Assembly (NCBI GenBank): GCA_003661945.1
Contig: QMXC01000052.1
Coordinates: 1-7,501, forward strand
DNA length: 7,501 bases
Origin: Candidatus Bathyarchaeota archaeon
GTDB lineage: Archaea; Thermoproteota; Bathyarchaeia; Bathyarchaeales; UBA233
Direction: 5' to 3'
Part shown: one piece after another, positions 1 through 6,462 of the stretch
How the letters are laid out: each line of letters opens with the position of its first letter
Position numbering within the stretch: position 1 is the first letter of the stretch
The notes under the pieces: generated by a model
What the model was told of the DNA's origin: nothing
Database searches by the model: none
Seen by the model: the letters and a program-made list of their open reading frames with translations, nothing else
Made by a program: the position numbers and the translations under genes

Positions 1-1319
1 CTGAGCAAGATGAAACTTTGGCTGAATCCTTCCGGAGACAAATGCCTATAATAATCGCTAAACATCAGAAGGTGCTCCGCGGCATTTCCTCTGTTGGCGT
101 TCGGAAGATACTGTATTACTTGGAGAGGGACATTGACGGCTACGGAAAGATTGACCCTTTGATGTTTGACCCGTATGTTGAGGACATAAGTTGCAGCGGC
201 GTCAACAAACCAATATACCTATGGCATAGACGTTACGAGAACATCCGAACAAACGTTATCTTCCGAGATGAAGAGGAACTCGACGACTTCGTTATGAAAA
301 TAGTTCATAAGGCTGGAAAACACGTAAGCATAGCCTTTCCAATCGTCGACGTAACGCTTCCGGAGAAACACCGTTTAGCCGTGTCTTTCGGAAGAGAAAC
401 AACGCCTTCAGGAACGAGTTTCACTATACGAAAGTTCCGTAAAGACCCTTTCACCATAATCGACCTCATCGCAAACGAAACAATCGACGAAACCATAGCC
501 GCATACCTGTGGCTTCTAATGGAAAACAAAATGTCAGTCATGATAATCGGCGCAACCGGAGCTGGCAAAACCACAGCCCTAAACGCGATTGCATGCCTCA
601 TCAGACCGAACTACAAGATAATTTCCGTTGAAGAAGTTGCGGAAATAAACCTTCCCCACGAGAACTGGACTTCCACAATTGCCCGCTCGGGATTCGGCGC
701 TGAAAGCGAAGGCGAAATCACGCTTTACGACCTAATTAAATCCGCTGTTCGGCACCGTCCAGACCTAATAATCGTAGGCGAAGTTCGAGGTGAAGAAGCC
801 TACGTGCTATTCCAAGCCCTAGCCACGGGACACGGCGGACTATGCACGTTGCACGCAGAAGACGTAGATACAGCTATTAAACGGCTAACACAGCCGCCTA
901 TGAACATTCCCCCGTCTATAATTCCGTTGATGAACTGCGTAATCGTGGTAAAACACGTTCGGACACCGGTTTTCCTCGAAACAGGGAAGAGGCTTTCCAG
1001 CCGAAAGTTCATATGTGTTTCGGAGATAAAGGACGCTAATTCCTTCCACGACGTTTTCACGTGGAATCCTTCGACGGACGTTTTTCAGGAAAAGCTTGAA
1101 CAAAGCTATTTGCTGAACAAAATGGCTTCGAGTTTAGACATTCCAGTGGAACGTTTAATCGACGAGCTAGAATACCGAAAGAAAGTTTTGTTGCACATGG
1201 TTGAACACAACATCCGCGACTACCGCAGCGTCAACAAGGTCTTAAGCAAGTATTACCATAACCCTCAGCTTTTCGAAAAAGAGTTCTTCGAAAAACATGG
1301 GTGGCGAACCAAACAATGA
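1..1319 (+). CDS. Type II/IV secretion system ATPase (GspE/VirB11/FlaI-like), 5' partial
   Basis: This is the hexameric motor ATPase of an archaeal type IV pilus-like system. It would act at the cytoplasmic face of the membrane on the platform protein encoded next. Counting residues from the TTG at 18, the Walker A motif GATGAGKT is at 178-185. An acidic 'Asp box' (VEEVAEI) lies around 204-210, Walker B (DLIIVGE) at 249-255, and the His box (GHGGLCTLHAE) at 271-281. The N-terminal part has the family pattern DGYGKIDPLM followed by EDISCSG. The frame is open from position 3 to the left edge (codons EQDET precede the TTG), so TTG at 18 is probably not the true start. Relatives are usually about 500 residues or more, so perhaps 80-150 residues are missing. 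The stop overlaps the next start as ATGA. All nucleotide-handling motifs are intact. Which process it powers (pilus, secretion or motility) cannot be read from the ATPase alone. Confidence 0.95.
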   Translation, partial: EQDETLAESFRRQMPIIIAKHQKVLRGISSVGVRKILYYLERDIDGYGKIDPLMFDPYVEDISCSGVNKPIYLWHRRYENIRTNVIFRDEEELDDFVMKIVHKAGKHVSIAFPIVDVTLPEKHRLAVSFGRETTPSGTSFTIRKFRKDPFTIIDLIANETIDETIAAYLWLLMENKMSVMIIGATGAGKTTALNAIACLIRPNYKIISVEEVAEINLPHENWTSTIARSGFGAESEGEITLYDLIKSAVRHRPDLIIVGEVRGEEAYVLFQALATGHGGLCTLHAEDVDTAIKRLTQPPMNIPPSIIPLMNCVIVVKHVRTPVFLETGKRLSSRKFICVSEIKDANSFHDVFTWNPSTDVFQEKLEQSYLLNKMASSLDIPVERLIDELEYRKKVLLHMVEHNIRDYRSVNKVLSKYYHNPQLFEKEFFEKHGWRTKQ

Positions 1320-2818
1320 CTCTTTCTTTAAAGCCTCCCAAAATATTCGGCTGGATGATTAACTTTTTCGTGAAACAGCAGTCCAGCGAAGTTGACAGGG
1401 AGCTTCCTTTCGTAGCGTTGCTTTTCACGATTTTAGCAGCCAGCGGAGTTTCCCTATATGATAGCTGGAAAAAACTCGCTCGAATACCGCTTCTACCACG
1501 GCTCCAACGTGAAGCCAAAGACGTCGTTAGACGTGTTGAAGTTCTCGGAGAAGACCCGCTGATGGTTATGCAGAAAAAGGCGCAGGAAACTCCTTCCAAA
1601 CAGTATCGAGAGTTTCTGGCCGGATATGTTTCTTCGGTAAAAAGCGGTGGAGACGTTGTCAGCTTCCTAAAGAGCAAGCTGCGCTCTATTTTCGAGGTTC
1701 AAAGCGCAGCCGCTATACGTTCGGTTGAAAAACTGGGCACTCTTGTTGAAGCTTATGCGGTGATGCTAATCGTTACATTATGCACCTACATACTTTTCGT
1801 CGTTGTTTCCGCCACCAATTTTTTCGAGCTGAACCGAATGGGTGAGACACCTACACTTTCACAGCCTACCTTGTACTTTCTTATATTCGGGGCAACCCCC
1901 CTCATATCCATAGTTTTCATAGCGGTAGCACACACGGCTCGAAAAAGCAACCTTATGAATATCAAACCTGTATACTACTTGGCTATCCCCCCAGCAGCCA
2001 TCGTAGCCATAGTCCTAGCAGCAGCCTACCACATACCTGCATTGCAGTTTCTAGTCGAGCCTAATACTCTTCCATTGTTTGTTACTATCTGCTTATGCGC
2101 AATATCGTTTCCATCAGCCATAGCCTACCTAAGGCTTGAAAGAATAAACACGGCGGCAGAAGAAGCTATGCCCAGCTTCCTGAGAGATGTAACCGAAGCG
2201 AGAAAAATAGGGTTATCCCCCGAAAAAAGCATAGTCCACGCTACAAAACGCGCCGGATACGGAAAGTTTTCCGAGGTCCTAGAACTTATTCGAAGCCAGA
2301 TGGAATGGGGAATCTCCCTCAGAAAAATCTTCAGAAACATAAGGAAACGAATTCAGACGTGGCCTGTGCTGGTTAACTTTCTGATTCTGGTGGAGACGAT
2401 TAAAATAGGCGGAGGCTCTGCAGCTGCGCTTGAGACTTTAACAGAGTACGGTGAAAAGCTTCGGGACGTTGAGGTGAACAAGCGTTCGTTGCTGAAGCCC
2501 TATACGATTCTTGCTTTTGTTTGGAGCATTTTAATAGCCATAACTACGACTATCGTAGCCATGACGTTGTTTGTATTAACACAGATTTCCCTCCCTGGCT
2601 CAACAGCTATTCCCGCTGAAAACATGCTGCATGGAATAAGCATTTTCTCCGTAGGAATAATTCTGCAATGCTGGATTTCAGGTTTTTTCATCGGTAAAGT
2701 AAACAACGGAACGTTGGCGGCTGGCTTTAAATATTCTATACTGCTGACAGTTACGGCCTACGTGTCTCTATGGGTTTCCCGAGATTTTCTCGGAGGAATG
2801 TTTGGCCTAGTATCCTAG
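1316..2818 (+). CDS. Type II secretion/pilus platform protein (GspF/TadC/FlaJ-like, T2SSF family)
   Basis: This is the polytopic inner-membrane partner of the ATPase; it transmits ATPase motion to pilin subunits. The 500-residue product has two related cytoplasmic T2SSF helical units, at about residues 25-145 and 280-395. Each starts with an L/M-P-hydrophobic helix (LPFVALLFTILAASGVSL and MPSFLRDVTEARKIGLSP), and each has a Gly-rich turn later (KSGGDVV and KIGGGSAA). About seven hydrophobic spans follow the first unit or the second: roughly 148-167, 185-206, 221-240, 253-272, 396-422, 441-461 and 471-492. I chose ATG 1316 because it makes an ATGA overlap with the ATPase stop, with GGGTGG about 11 nt upstream. 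An in-frame GTG at 1301 would add five residues and cannot be excluded. The length fits the archaeal FlaJ/GspF2 class, which is longer than bacterial TadC. Confidence 0.92.
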   Translation: MTLSLKPPKIFGWMINFFVKQQSSEVDRELPFVALLFTILAASGVSLYDSWKKLARIPLLPRLQREAKDVVRRVEVLGEDPLMVMQKKAQETPSKQYREFLAGYVSSVKSGGDVVSFLKSKLRSIFEVQSAAAIRSVEKLGTLVEAYAVMLIVTLCTYILFVVVSATNFFELNRMGETPTLSQPTLYFLIFGATPLISIVFIAVAHTARKSNLMNIKPVYYLAIPPAAIVAIVLAAAYHIPALQFLVEPNTLPLFVTICLCAISFPSAIAYLRLERINTAAEEAMPSFLRDVTEARKIGLSPEKSIVHATKRAGYGKFSEVLELIRSQMEWGISLRKIFRNIRKRIQTWPVLVNFLILVETIKIGGGSAAALETLTEYGEKLRDVEVNKRSLLKPYTILAFVWSILIAITTTIVAMTLFVLTQISLPGSTAIPAENMLHGISIFSVGIILQCWISGFFIGKVNNGTLAAGFKYSILLTVTAYVSLWVSRDFLGGMFGLVS

Positions 2819-2821
2819 CCC

Positions 2822-2832
2822 GGGGGAGGATG
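2822..2832 (+). promoter_or_regulatory. Strong Shine-Dalgarno sequence setting a GTG start
   Basis: The run GGGGGAGGATG sits in the 18-nt gap after the platform-protein stop. Its GGAGG core is 7 nt before the GTG at 2837, a near-ideal match to the 3' end of 16S rRNA. The ATG at 2830 lies inside this ribosome-binding site and in another frame; it opens only a short overlapping frame. This supports GTG 2837 as the start of the 356-residue protein. Confidence 0.65.
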
Positions 2833-2836
2833 AACC

Positions 2837-3907
2837 GTGCCAACGGCTTCCATCGACACTTTCTTCGCGTGCTCCCTCATGACGATACTCGTACTATCAG
2901 CTATGGCTGGGCTGTCCACAACCCTCTCTCCCTATTTAACCTGTTCTTTCAACGAAGGCGGAAAGGAACGTTGCATCCAAATAGCTAAATATATGCTTCT
3001 AAGCTCCGGGGTTCCGCCTAACTGGGGGGAAAACGGAGAAATAACTCCTGAGTCCTTTGGTTTAGCTGAAATTGGCGAAGCAGAAGCTTATGCATTAGAT
3101 GTCGACAAGGTTTCAAGGTTAAACTCGGAAAACGCTTACGCATTATCCTATTCCGAACTACGTGAGTGTTTTGGAATCAGCGATGTTGCCTTCAAAATAT
3201 CCATTAAGCCGGTCTTCGAAGTTCAGGTAAACATGAGTTCGAAAACCGTCGCGGAAACCAGCACAGTTTACACTTTCGAAATAACTACTGCTAAGGCTGG
3301 ACTACCAGTTCCCACACTGGTTAAAGGCTACGTGGTGGCTGAAGACTACGTTAATTCAACTCAATCTCTGGTTTCGCAAGTCGGACAAGTAACAATTAAC
3401 GTGTCGATTCCAAACACATCTTCCGGCCAAGCTGTGCTTGTCCTATTTGCAAGGCACGCCTTTAATCCGCAAATCTCTTCCTTTGCCGTGTACTATTTCC
3501 AACATAACTCGGAGGAGCCTCTCCAGGAGAACAGTTTCCTTCGCTTGAGCCCTCTGAACTACACGTTAACCGTTTCGCAGCAAGTTTCCACCGCTAATAT
3601 CTCGAAGGCTTACGCGTTCACCTTTAATTACTGGCGTGAGCTGGCGGAGGTTCAAAACAGCGGAGAATCTATTCAATATAGTATCCCGCGACTGCTTGAC
3701 CCATCGCCTTTCGTTCTCGTTGTCACGGGGCGAAATTCTACGCGTTTCTTTGTTGAATACGTGAGCTACCCGCAGATTCCATTAGAAATAGGTGCGGATT
3801 TCGATAGTTCTTTCACACGGACGAATCTGGAAGTTGTTCAACAGCTTGTAGTCATAAACCAAGCGGTGTATGAATTCATGGTGGTTTATGGGGCGCCCGG
3901 GCTATGA
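2837..3907 (+). CDS. Membrane-anchored secreted protein, probable pseudopilin/minor pilin of the pilus operon
   Basis: The 356-residue protein has one N-terminal hydrophobic span (about residues 9-30) and then a long polar, beta-rich domain predicted to face outside. Residues 58-65 (GVPPNWGE) and 74-96 (FGLA, then YALDVDKVSRLN) resemble a pattern I recall from archaeal pilin-like surface proteins encoded beside secretion ATPases: short LSSG, 'PxNWG', 'FGLA', 'LDxDKVxRLN'. The middle (about 155-260) looks like an Ig-like or other beta-sandwich region. There are seven N-X-S/T sequons, at N132, N173, N188, N193, N241, N254 and N300, which fits an exported glycoprotein. The start region TASIDTFFACSL lacks the Lys/Arg-Gly/Ala site of classical class III signal peptides, so processing is uncertain. 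It starts 18 nt after the platform gene and overlaps the next gene by ATGA. The export assignment is inference from the span, sequons and neighbours; the function is not known to me. Confidence 0.8.
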   Translation: MPTASIDTFFACSLMTILVLSAMAGLSTTLSPYLTCSFNEGGKERCIQIAKYMLLSSGVPPNWGENGEITPESFGLAEIGEAEAYALDVDKVSRLNSENAYALSYSELRECFGISDVAFKISIKPVFEVQVNMSSKTVAETSTVYTFEITTAKAGLPVPTLVKGYVVAEDYVNSTQSLVSQVGQVTINVSIPNTSSGQAVLVLFARHAFNPQISSFAVYYFQHNSEEPLQENSFLRLSPLNYTLTVSQQVSTANISKAYAFTFNYWRELAEVQNSGESIQYSIPRLLDPSPFVLVVTGRNSTRFFVEYVSYPQIPLEIGADFDSSFTRTNLEVVQQLVVINQAVYEFMVVYGAPGL

Positions 3908-4326
3908 TTAGAAACGAAAAAGCGCAGGTGAGAATTTTAGAGGCTTTCTTAGCGGTTCTGCTCATTTTCTCATCTTTTGTTGTCTCCGATAGCTTGTTCA
4001 CCTCGACGAATATTTCACGTAACGAGGGATTGGAGTCTTTGGGCATGCAAGCCCTACTTACGCTTGACAGCGAAGGGGTTCTCGGGAAAATGATTGAGGA
4101 AGGAAACTGGACAGGAATCCGGGAATCTTTAAAAGCAGTTTTACCTTCAAGCGTTGCTTTTAACCTTACAGTCTACGATGATTCCGGACATAAGCTTAAC
4201 GATGCTCCCATTTCCAGCAACGTTTTAGAAGGCTCCGAGCTTGTATGCGTAGAATATCTTTGTGCAAGCAGAAACCCACGTTTCAACTGTTACGTTTTAC
4301 GGTTGCAGTTAGCGGTGATTAAATGA
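3904..4326 (+). CDS. Small membrane-anchored pilin-like protein with a C-terminal cysteine cluster
   Basis: The 140-residue protein has a short charged N-terminus (MIRNEKAQ), a hydrophobic helix (about residues 9-28) with a Glu at position 13, and a small outer domain. The order is pilin-like: basic tail, then a helix with an early Glu. No cleavage site is perfect: A7/Q8 puts Glu13 at +6 instead of the usual +5. The outer domain has a helical stretch (LLTLDSEGVLGKMIEEGNW, about 51-69), then SLKAVLPSSVAFNLTVYDDSG. I recall this layout from other archaeal pilus-associated small proteins. Cysteines 115, 120 and 129 are close together (CVEYLC, then NC) and could form a disulfide outside the cell. 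Sequons are at N36, N68 and N87. Both ends overlap neighbours by ATGA, so translation is probably coupled. It could be a minor pilin or a cap/initiator subunit; the exact role is unknown. Confidence 0.78.
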   Translation: MIRNEKAQVRILEAFLAVLLIFSSFVVSDSLFTSTNISRNEGLESLGMQALLTLDSEGVLGKMIEEGNWTGIRESLKAVLPSSVAFNLTVYDDSGHKLNDAPISSNVLEGSELVCVEYLCASRNPRFNCYVLRLQLAVIK

Positions 4327-5090
4327 GGCTGCAAACATTCTCGAGGCATAATTCCGGTCAGGTTTTGATAGCTGCAGCCCTAGCCATTGCCTTAATAATC
4401 TGTTCCGCTACAATGTATGTTCACGAAGTTGCTAAGCCTTCTGGAAACGTGCATCGCGAATTTCTCAGCGAGTTCGTTCTCGCAGTAAAGCACGGTTCTA
4501 AAAATGTTCTGGTAAGTTCTTTGGCAAACGTTTCTGTTGGCGGGGAAAACTCTGTTTTGCGTGCAAACTTAGAACGCTGGTGCAGCCTTGTGGAGAAACA
4601 ATACGTTTTCGGCGAATGCCTTCTCAGCTTCTCGCTCTCCAACAGTTCGCCGTACATGAACGGCTTTTACATAAACTGGACCAACAAGGGATACGGAATC
4701 TCAAGCGCAGCAGCCAATTTCATCCTAAATATTCACGGCGACGAGGCAACCGCTGAAATCAGCTATCAAACTGTTGTTTCCCTTCGTTTGGTTGTTAATG
4801 GAACCAGCGAGTCCCTAGGGCCGGAACGGACAAGAGTGAATCTTACCTTGCAAGTGTCCAACGAAGCTGCGAACACGTTAGCCAAAAACATAACCGTCTA
4901 TTACCGTGACGGTGCAACATGGGTTCAAGCAAATAGTTCAAACAATCTTTTAGTTGTTGATTACGGTAACGGAACATACCGGATATCTTTTTCGGCGTCC
5001 ATTCCGCCGGAAAACGTTAGGGTTTCCACACGGGTTTTTGACACGCGGGAAATTCTAGCGGTTGCTAACGCAACTTGTAGTTACGTCTAA
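4323..5090 (+). CDS. Membrane-anchored, sequon-rich surface protein, last gene of the pilus operon
   Basis: The 255-residue protein starts MRLQTFSRHNSGQVLI. A basic tail ends in SG/QV just before a hydrophobic helix (about residues 13-33). Gly12/Gln13 is a plausible class III (pilin-type) cleavage point, although the usual +5 Glu is missing. After the helix come an alpha-helical stalk (about 43-102) and a beta-rich C-terminal domain from about residue 140. It has nine N-X-S/T sequons (N69, N107, N118, N159, N173, N189, N204, N216, N249), the densest in the window. Cys87 and Cys99 could pair. The start is supported by GGTGAT 3 nt before the ATG and by the ATGA overlap with the preceding gene. 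It is the final cistron, because a new promoter follows at once. I cannot name a family; a minor pilin or pilus-associated adhesin/scaffold is the best inference. Confidence 0.78.
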   Translation: MRLQTFSRHNSGQVLIAAALAIALIICSATMYVHEVAKPSGNVHREFLSEFVLAVKHGSKNVLVSSLANVSVGGENSVLRANLERWCSLVEKQYVFGECLLSFSLSNSSPYMNGFYINWTNKGYGISSAAANFILNIHGDEATAEISYQTVVSLRLVVNGTSESLGPERTRVNLTLQVSNEAANTLAKNITVYYRDGATWVQANSSNNLLVVDYGNGTYRISFSASIPPENVRVSTRVFDTREILAVANATCSYV

Positions 5091-5095
5091 AATTC

Positions 5096-5113
5096 GAGTA
5101 GCTTATATAACTC
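5096..5113 (+). promoter_or_regulatory. TATA-box promoter of ribK, with a possible small inverted repeat around the box
   Basis: TTATATAA at 5103-5110 is a good archaeal TATA box. It lies about 37 nt before the ATG at 5144, so transcription would begin near 5131 and leave a leader of about 12 nt, just enough for the GAGGCG ribosome site at 5131-5136. The box is bracketed by GAGT (5096-5099) and ACTC (5110-5113), 4-bp arms of an inverted repeat. Because the gene product carries a winged-helix domain this could be an autoregulatory operator, but arms this short can easily occur by chance. The TATA box is much surer than the operator. Confidence 0.6.
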
Positions 5114-5143
5114 CTCCCCCGTTTTCATTAGAGGCGAACATTT

Positions 5144-5845
5144 ATGCACATTGACTCGTTCACTCCTCAAACGTGGAAGAATCTCTACACCGTTTTGAAG
5201 CTGGCTGAACTCGGAGCACACAAGCGAACCGCTAGAATATCTACGGCTTATCTCGCTGAGAAAATGGGCGTCTCGCAGCAGACAGCGTCTCGAAACCTGA
5301 TAGAACTTGAAAGGAAAGGGTGGATTAAACGAGTAATCACTCCGAAAGGATGCTTGATAAAGCTGTCTGAAGCGGGCATTACACAACTAGAGAAGTTGCA
5401 CTCCGCTTTGCGGCTTATAATGGAGGCAACCTATCCGCCGTCGCTGACTTTGGAAGGCACGGTTTTCACGGGATTAGGTGAAGGCGCCTACTATGTTTCT
5501 CTGCCTAATTATCGAAGGCAGTTCATCGAAAAGCTTGGGTTTGACCCGTTTCCCGGAACCCTAAACCTCAAACTAACAAGCGAGTATGATATTCGAACTC
5601 GTAAGGAACTCGAAGCCTATCCCGGAATAGAAATCGAAGGTTTCAGGAACAAAACGCGAACCTACGGTTCAGGAAAATGTTATCCCGCCATCATAAACAA
5701 CGCTGTCAAAGGCGCAGTTGTGTTCGCTTTTCGAACACATTACGACCACACAGTCATCGAAATAATCGCGCCGGTATCCCTTCGGAACAAGTTGAAACTC
5801 AAGGATGGACAAAAAGTTAAAGTCGAAATACTCACGCTTCCGTAA
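5144..5845 (+). CDS. ribK: CTP-dependent riboflavin kinase with N-terminal winged-helix DNA-binding domain (RbkR type)
   Basis: It phosphorylates riboflavin to FMN using CTP (EC 2.7.1.161), in the cytoplasm. The 233-residue protein has two parts. Residues about 10-92 form a MarR-like winged helix, with AYLAEKMGVSQQTASRNL (about 35-52) covering the two core helices. Residues about 100-233 form the cradle-loop-barrel kinase. Kinase signatures are GLGEG at 110-114 (nucleotide loop) and the PFPGTLNL block at 136-142, where T139 and N141 correspond to the Mg-binding Thr/Asn of the Methanocaldococcus enzyme. A late block KCYPAIINN (178-186) is also typical. The single-domain Methanocaldococcus form is about 130 residues, so the extra N-terminus is a real fusion. 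Proteins of this architecture (RbkR) are known as dual regulators and kinases of riboflavin genes. It has its own promoter and starts 53 nt after the pilus operon, so it is probably a separate unit. Its 3' end meets the rhomboid gene tail to tail. Confidence 0.94.
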   Translation: MHIDSFTPQTWKNLYTVLKLAELGAHKRTARISTAYLAEKMGVSQQTASRNLIELERKGWIKRVITPKGCLIKLSEAGITQLEKLHSALRLIMEATYPPSLTLEGTVFTGLGEGAYYVSLPNYRRQFIEKLGFDPFPGTLNLKLTSEYDIRTRKELEAYPGIEIEGFRNKTRTYGSGKCYPAIINNAVKGAVVFAFRTHYDHTVIEIIAPVSLRNKLKLKDGQKVKVEILTLP

Positions 5846-5849
5846 AAGC

Positions 5850-6458
5850 TTATGGAACGGTAACTGAATACCTGTAAACAATATGCTTCATACGGCTTTT
5901 AGCCAACAAATAACCAATAACCAAACCTGCAGCTAAACCGCCAAAGTGCGCCAGCACGTTCACCCGAGGGTCGCTGCTCGTCATGAACATCAAGAAAAAC
6001 GAGTAAATAAGCGCCCCAAAAACCGACTGCCCAAAAGACCTCCGCAAATACATCACAACCGCGCCGAATAGCCCAAAAATAGCGCCAGAAGCCCCCGCAG
6101 AAATCGTGTACGGACGCATCAAAAGCGTAAGCAGATTTCCAGCAAGCCCGGAAAGAAAATAAACAGCGAAGTATTCTCCGAGGCTAAACATTTCCTCCGC
6201 TCTAAGCCCGAAGATAAGTAAAAAGAACATGTTGCCCAACAAATGAAGCAGGTTCAAATGCACAAACATAGATGTAACGAGCTGCCAGTGCCAACCGTTA
6301 AGCACTAAAAAATTCACCTGCCCATACTGTATAAGCACCTCGGTGCTTGTCTCGAAAAAACTCCCGCTTAAAACCGATGTATAAACATAAACCGCAAGGT
6401 TCACGGCTATCAGCATATACGTGGGCATATAGTCTTTACATTGTCTTGCCATCAACAC
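5850..6458 (-). CDS. Rhomboid-family intramembrane serine protease
   Basis: It is predicted to cleave single-pass membrane proteins inside the lipid bilayer with a Ser-His dyad. The 202-residue protein shows the full signature: HLNLLHLLGN at 67-76 (H72 and N76 match the oxyanion-side HxxxN), the nucleophile S124 in GASGAIFG (122-129), and the general base H171 in AHFGGLAAG (170-178). About six hydrophobic spans are visible, the basic six-helix rhomboid core without extra domains. The start is GTG at 6458, with GAGGT 6 nt upstream; an in-frame ATG at 6452 would remove two residues. It lies 4 nt after the FAD synthetase stop, and its ribosome site overlaps that stop, so the two are almost certainly co-transcribed. 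Substrates are unknown. The single-span pilin-like proteins encoded nearby are conceivable targets, but this is only proximity. Confidence 0.93.
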   Translation of the reverse strand: MLMARQCKDYMPTYMLIAVNLAVYVYTSVLSGSFFETSTEVLIQYGQVNFLVLNGWHWQLVTSMFVHLNLLHLLGNMFFLLIFGLRAEEMFSLGEYFAVYFLSGLAGNLLTLLMRPYTISAGASGAIFGLFGAVVMYLRRSFGQSVFGALIYSFFLMFMTSSDPRVNVLAHFGGLAAGLVIGYLLAKSRMKHIVYRYSVTVP

Positions 6459-6462
6459 CGTT

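Noticed and set aside
18..20. TTG at 18 as the true start of the ATPase
   Set aside because: The frame is open leftward to the window edge, no ribosome site is visible, and the protein would be shorter than its family. A start upstream of the window is more likely.
305..601. Minus-strand 98-codon frame within the ATPase gene
   Set aside because: It is entirely antisense to the conserved ATPase core, including Walker A, with no independent evidence of coding.
1231..1677. Minus-strand open frame of 148 codons opposite the ATPase/platform junction
   Set aside because: It lies antisense to two genes with clear family motifs, is rich in Ser, Arg and Thr as expected of a reversed frame, and has no recognisable domain or separate promoter.
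2770..2988. Plus-strand 72-codon frame, including the ATG at 2830, across the platform/pseudopilin junction
   Set aside because: It overlaps the end of the platform gene and the start of the 356-aa gene in another frame. Its internal ATG sits within the ribosome-binding site of the GTG start, and its protein is Arg-rich and unstructured.
3891..3902. GC-rich palindromic run (GGGCGCCC overlapping GCCCGGGC) just before the 140-aa gene start
   Set aside because: Each palindrome has no loop, so neither makes a usable hairpin, and the bases encode the last residues of the preceding protein. No T-run follows, so it is not a terminator; it may be incidental.
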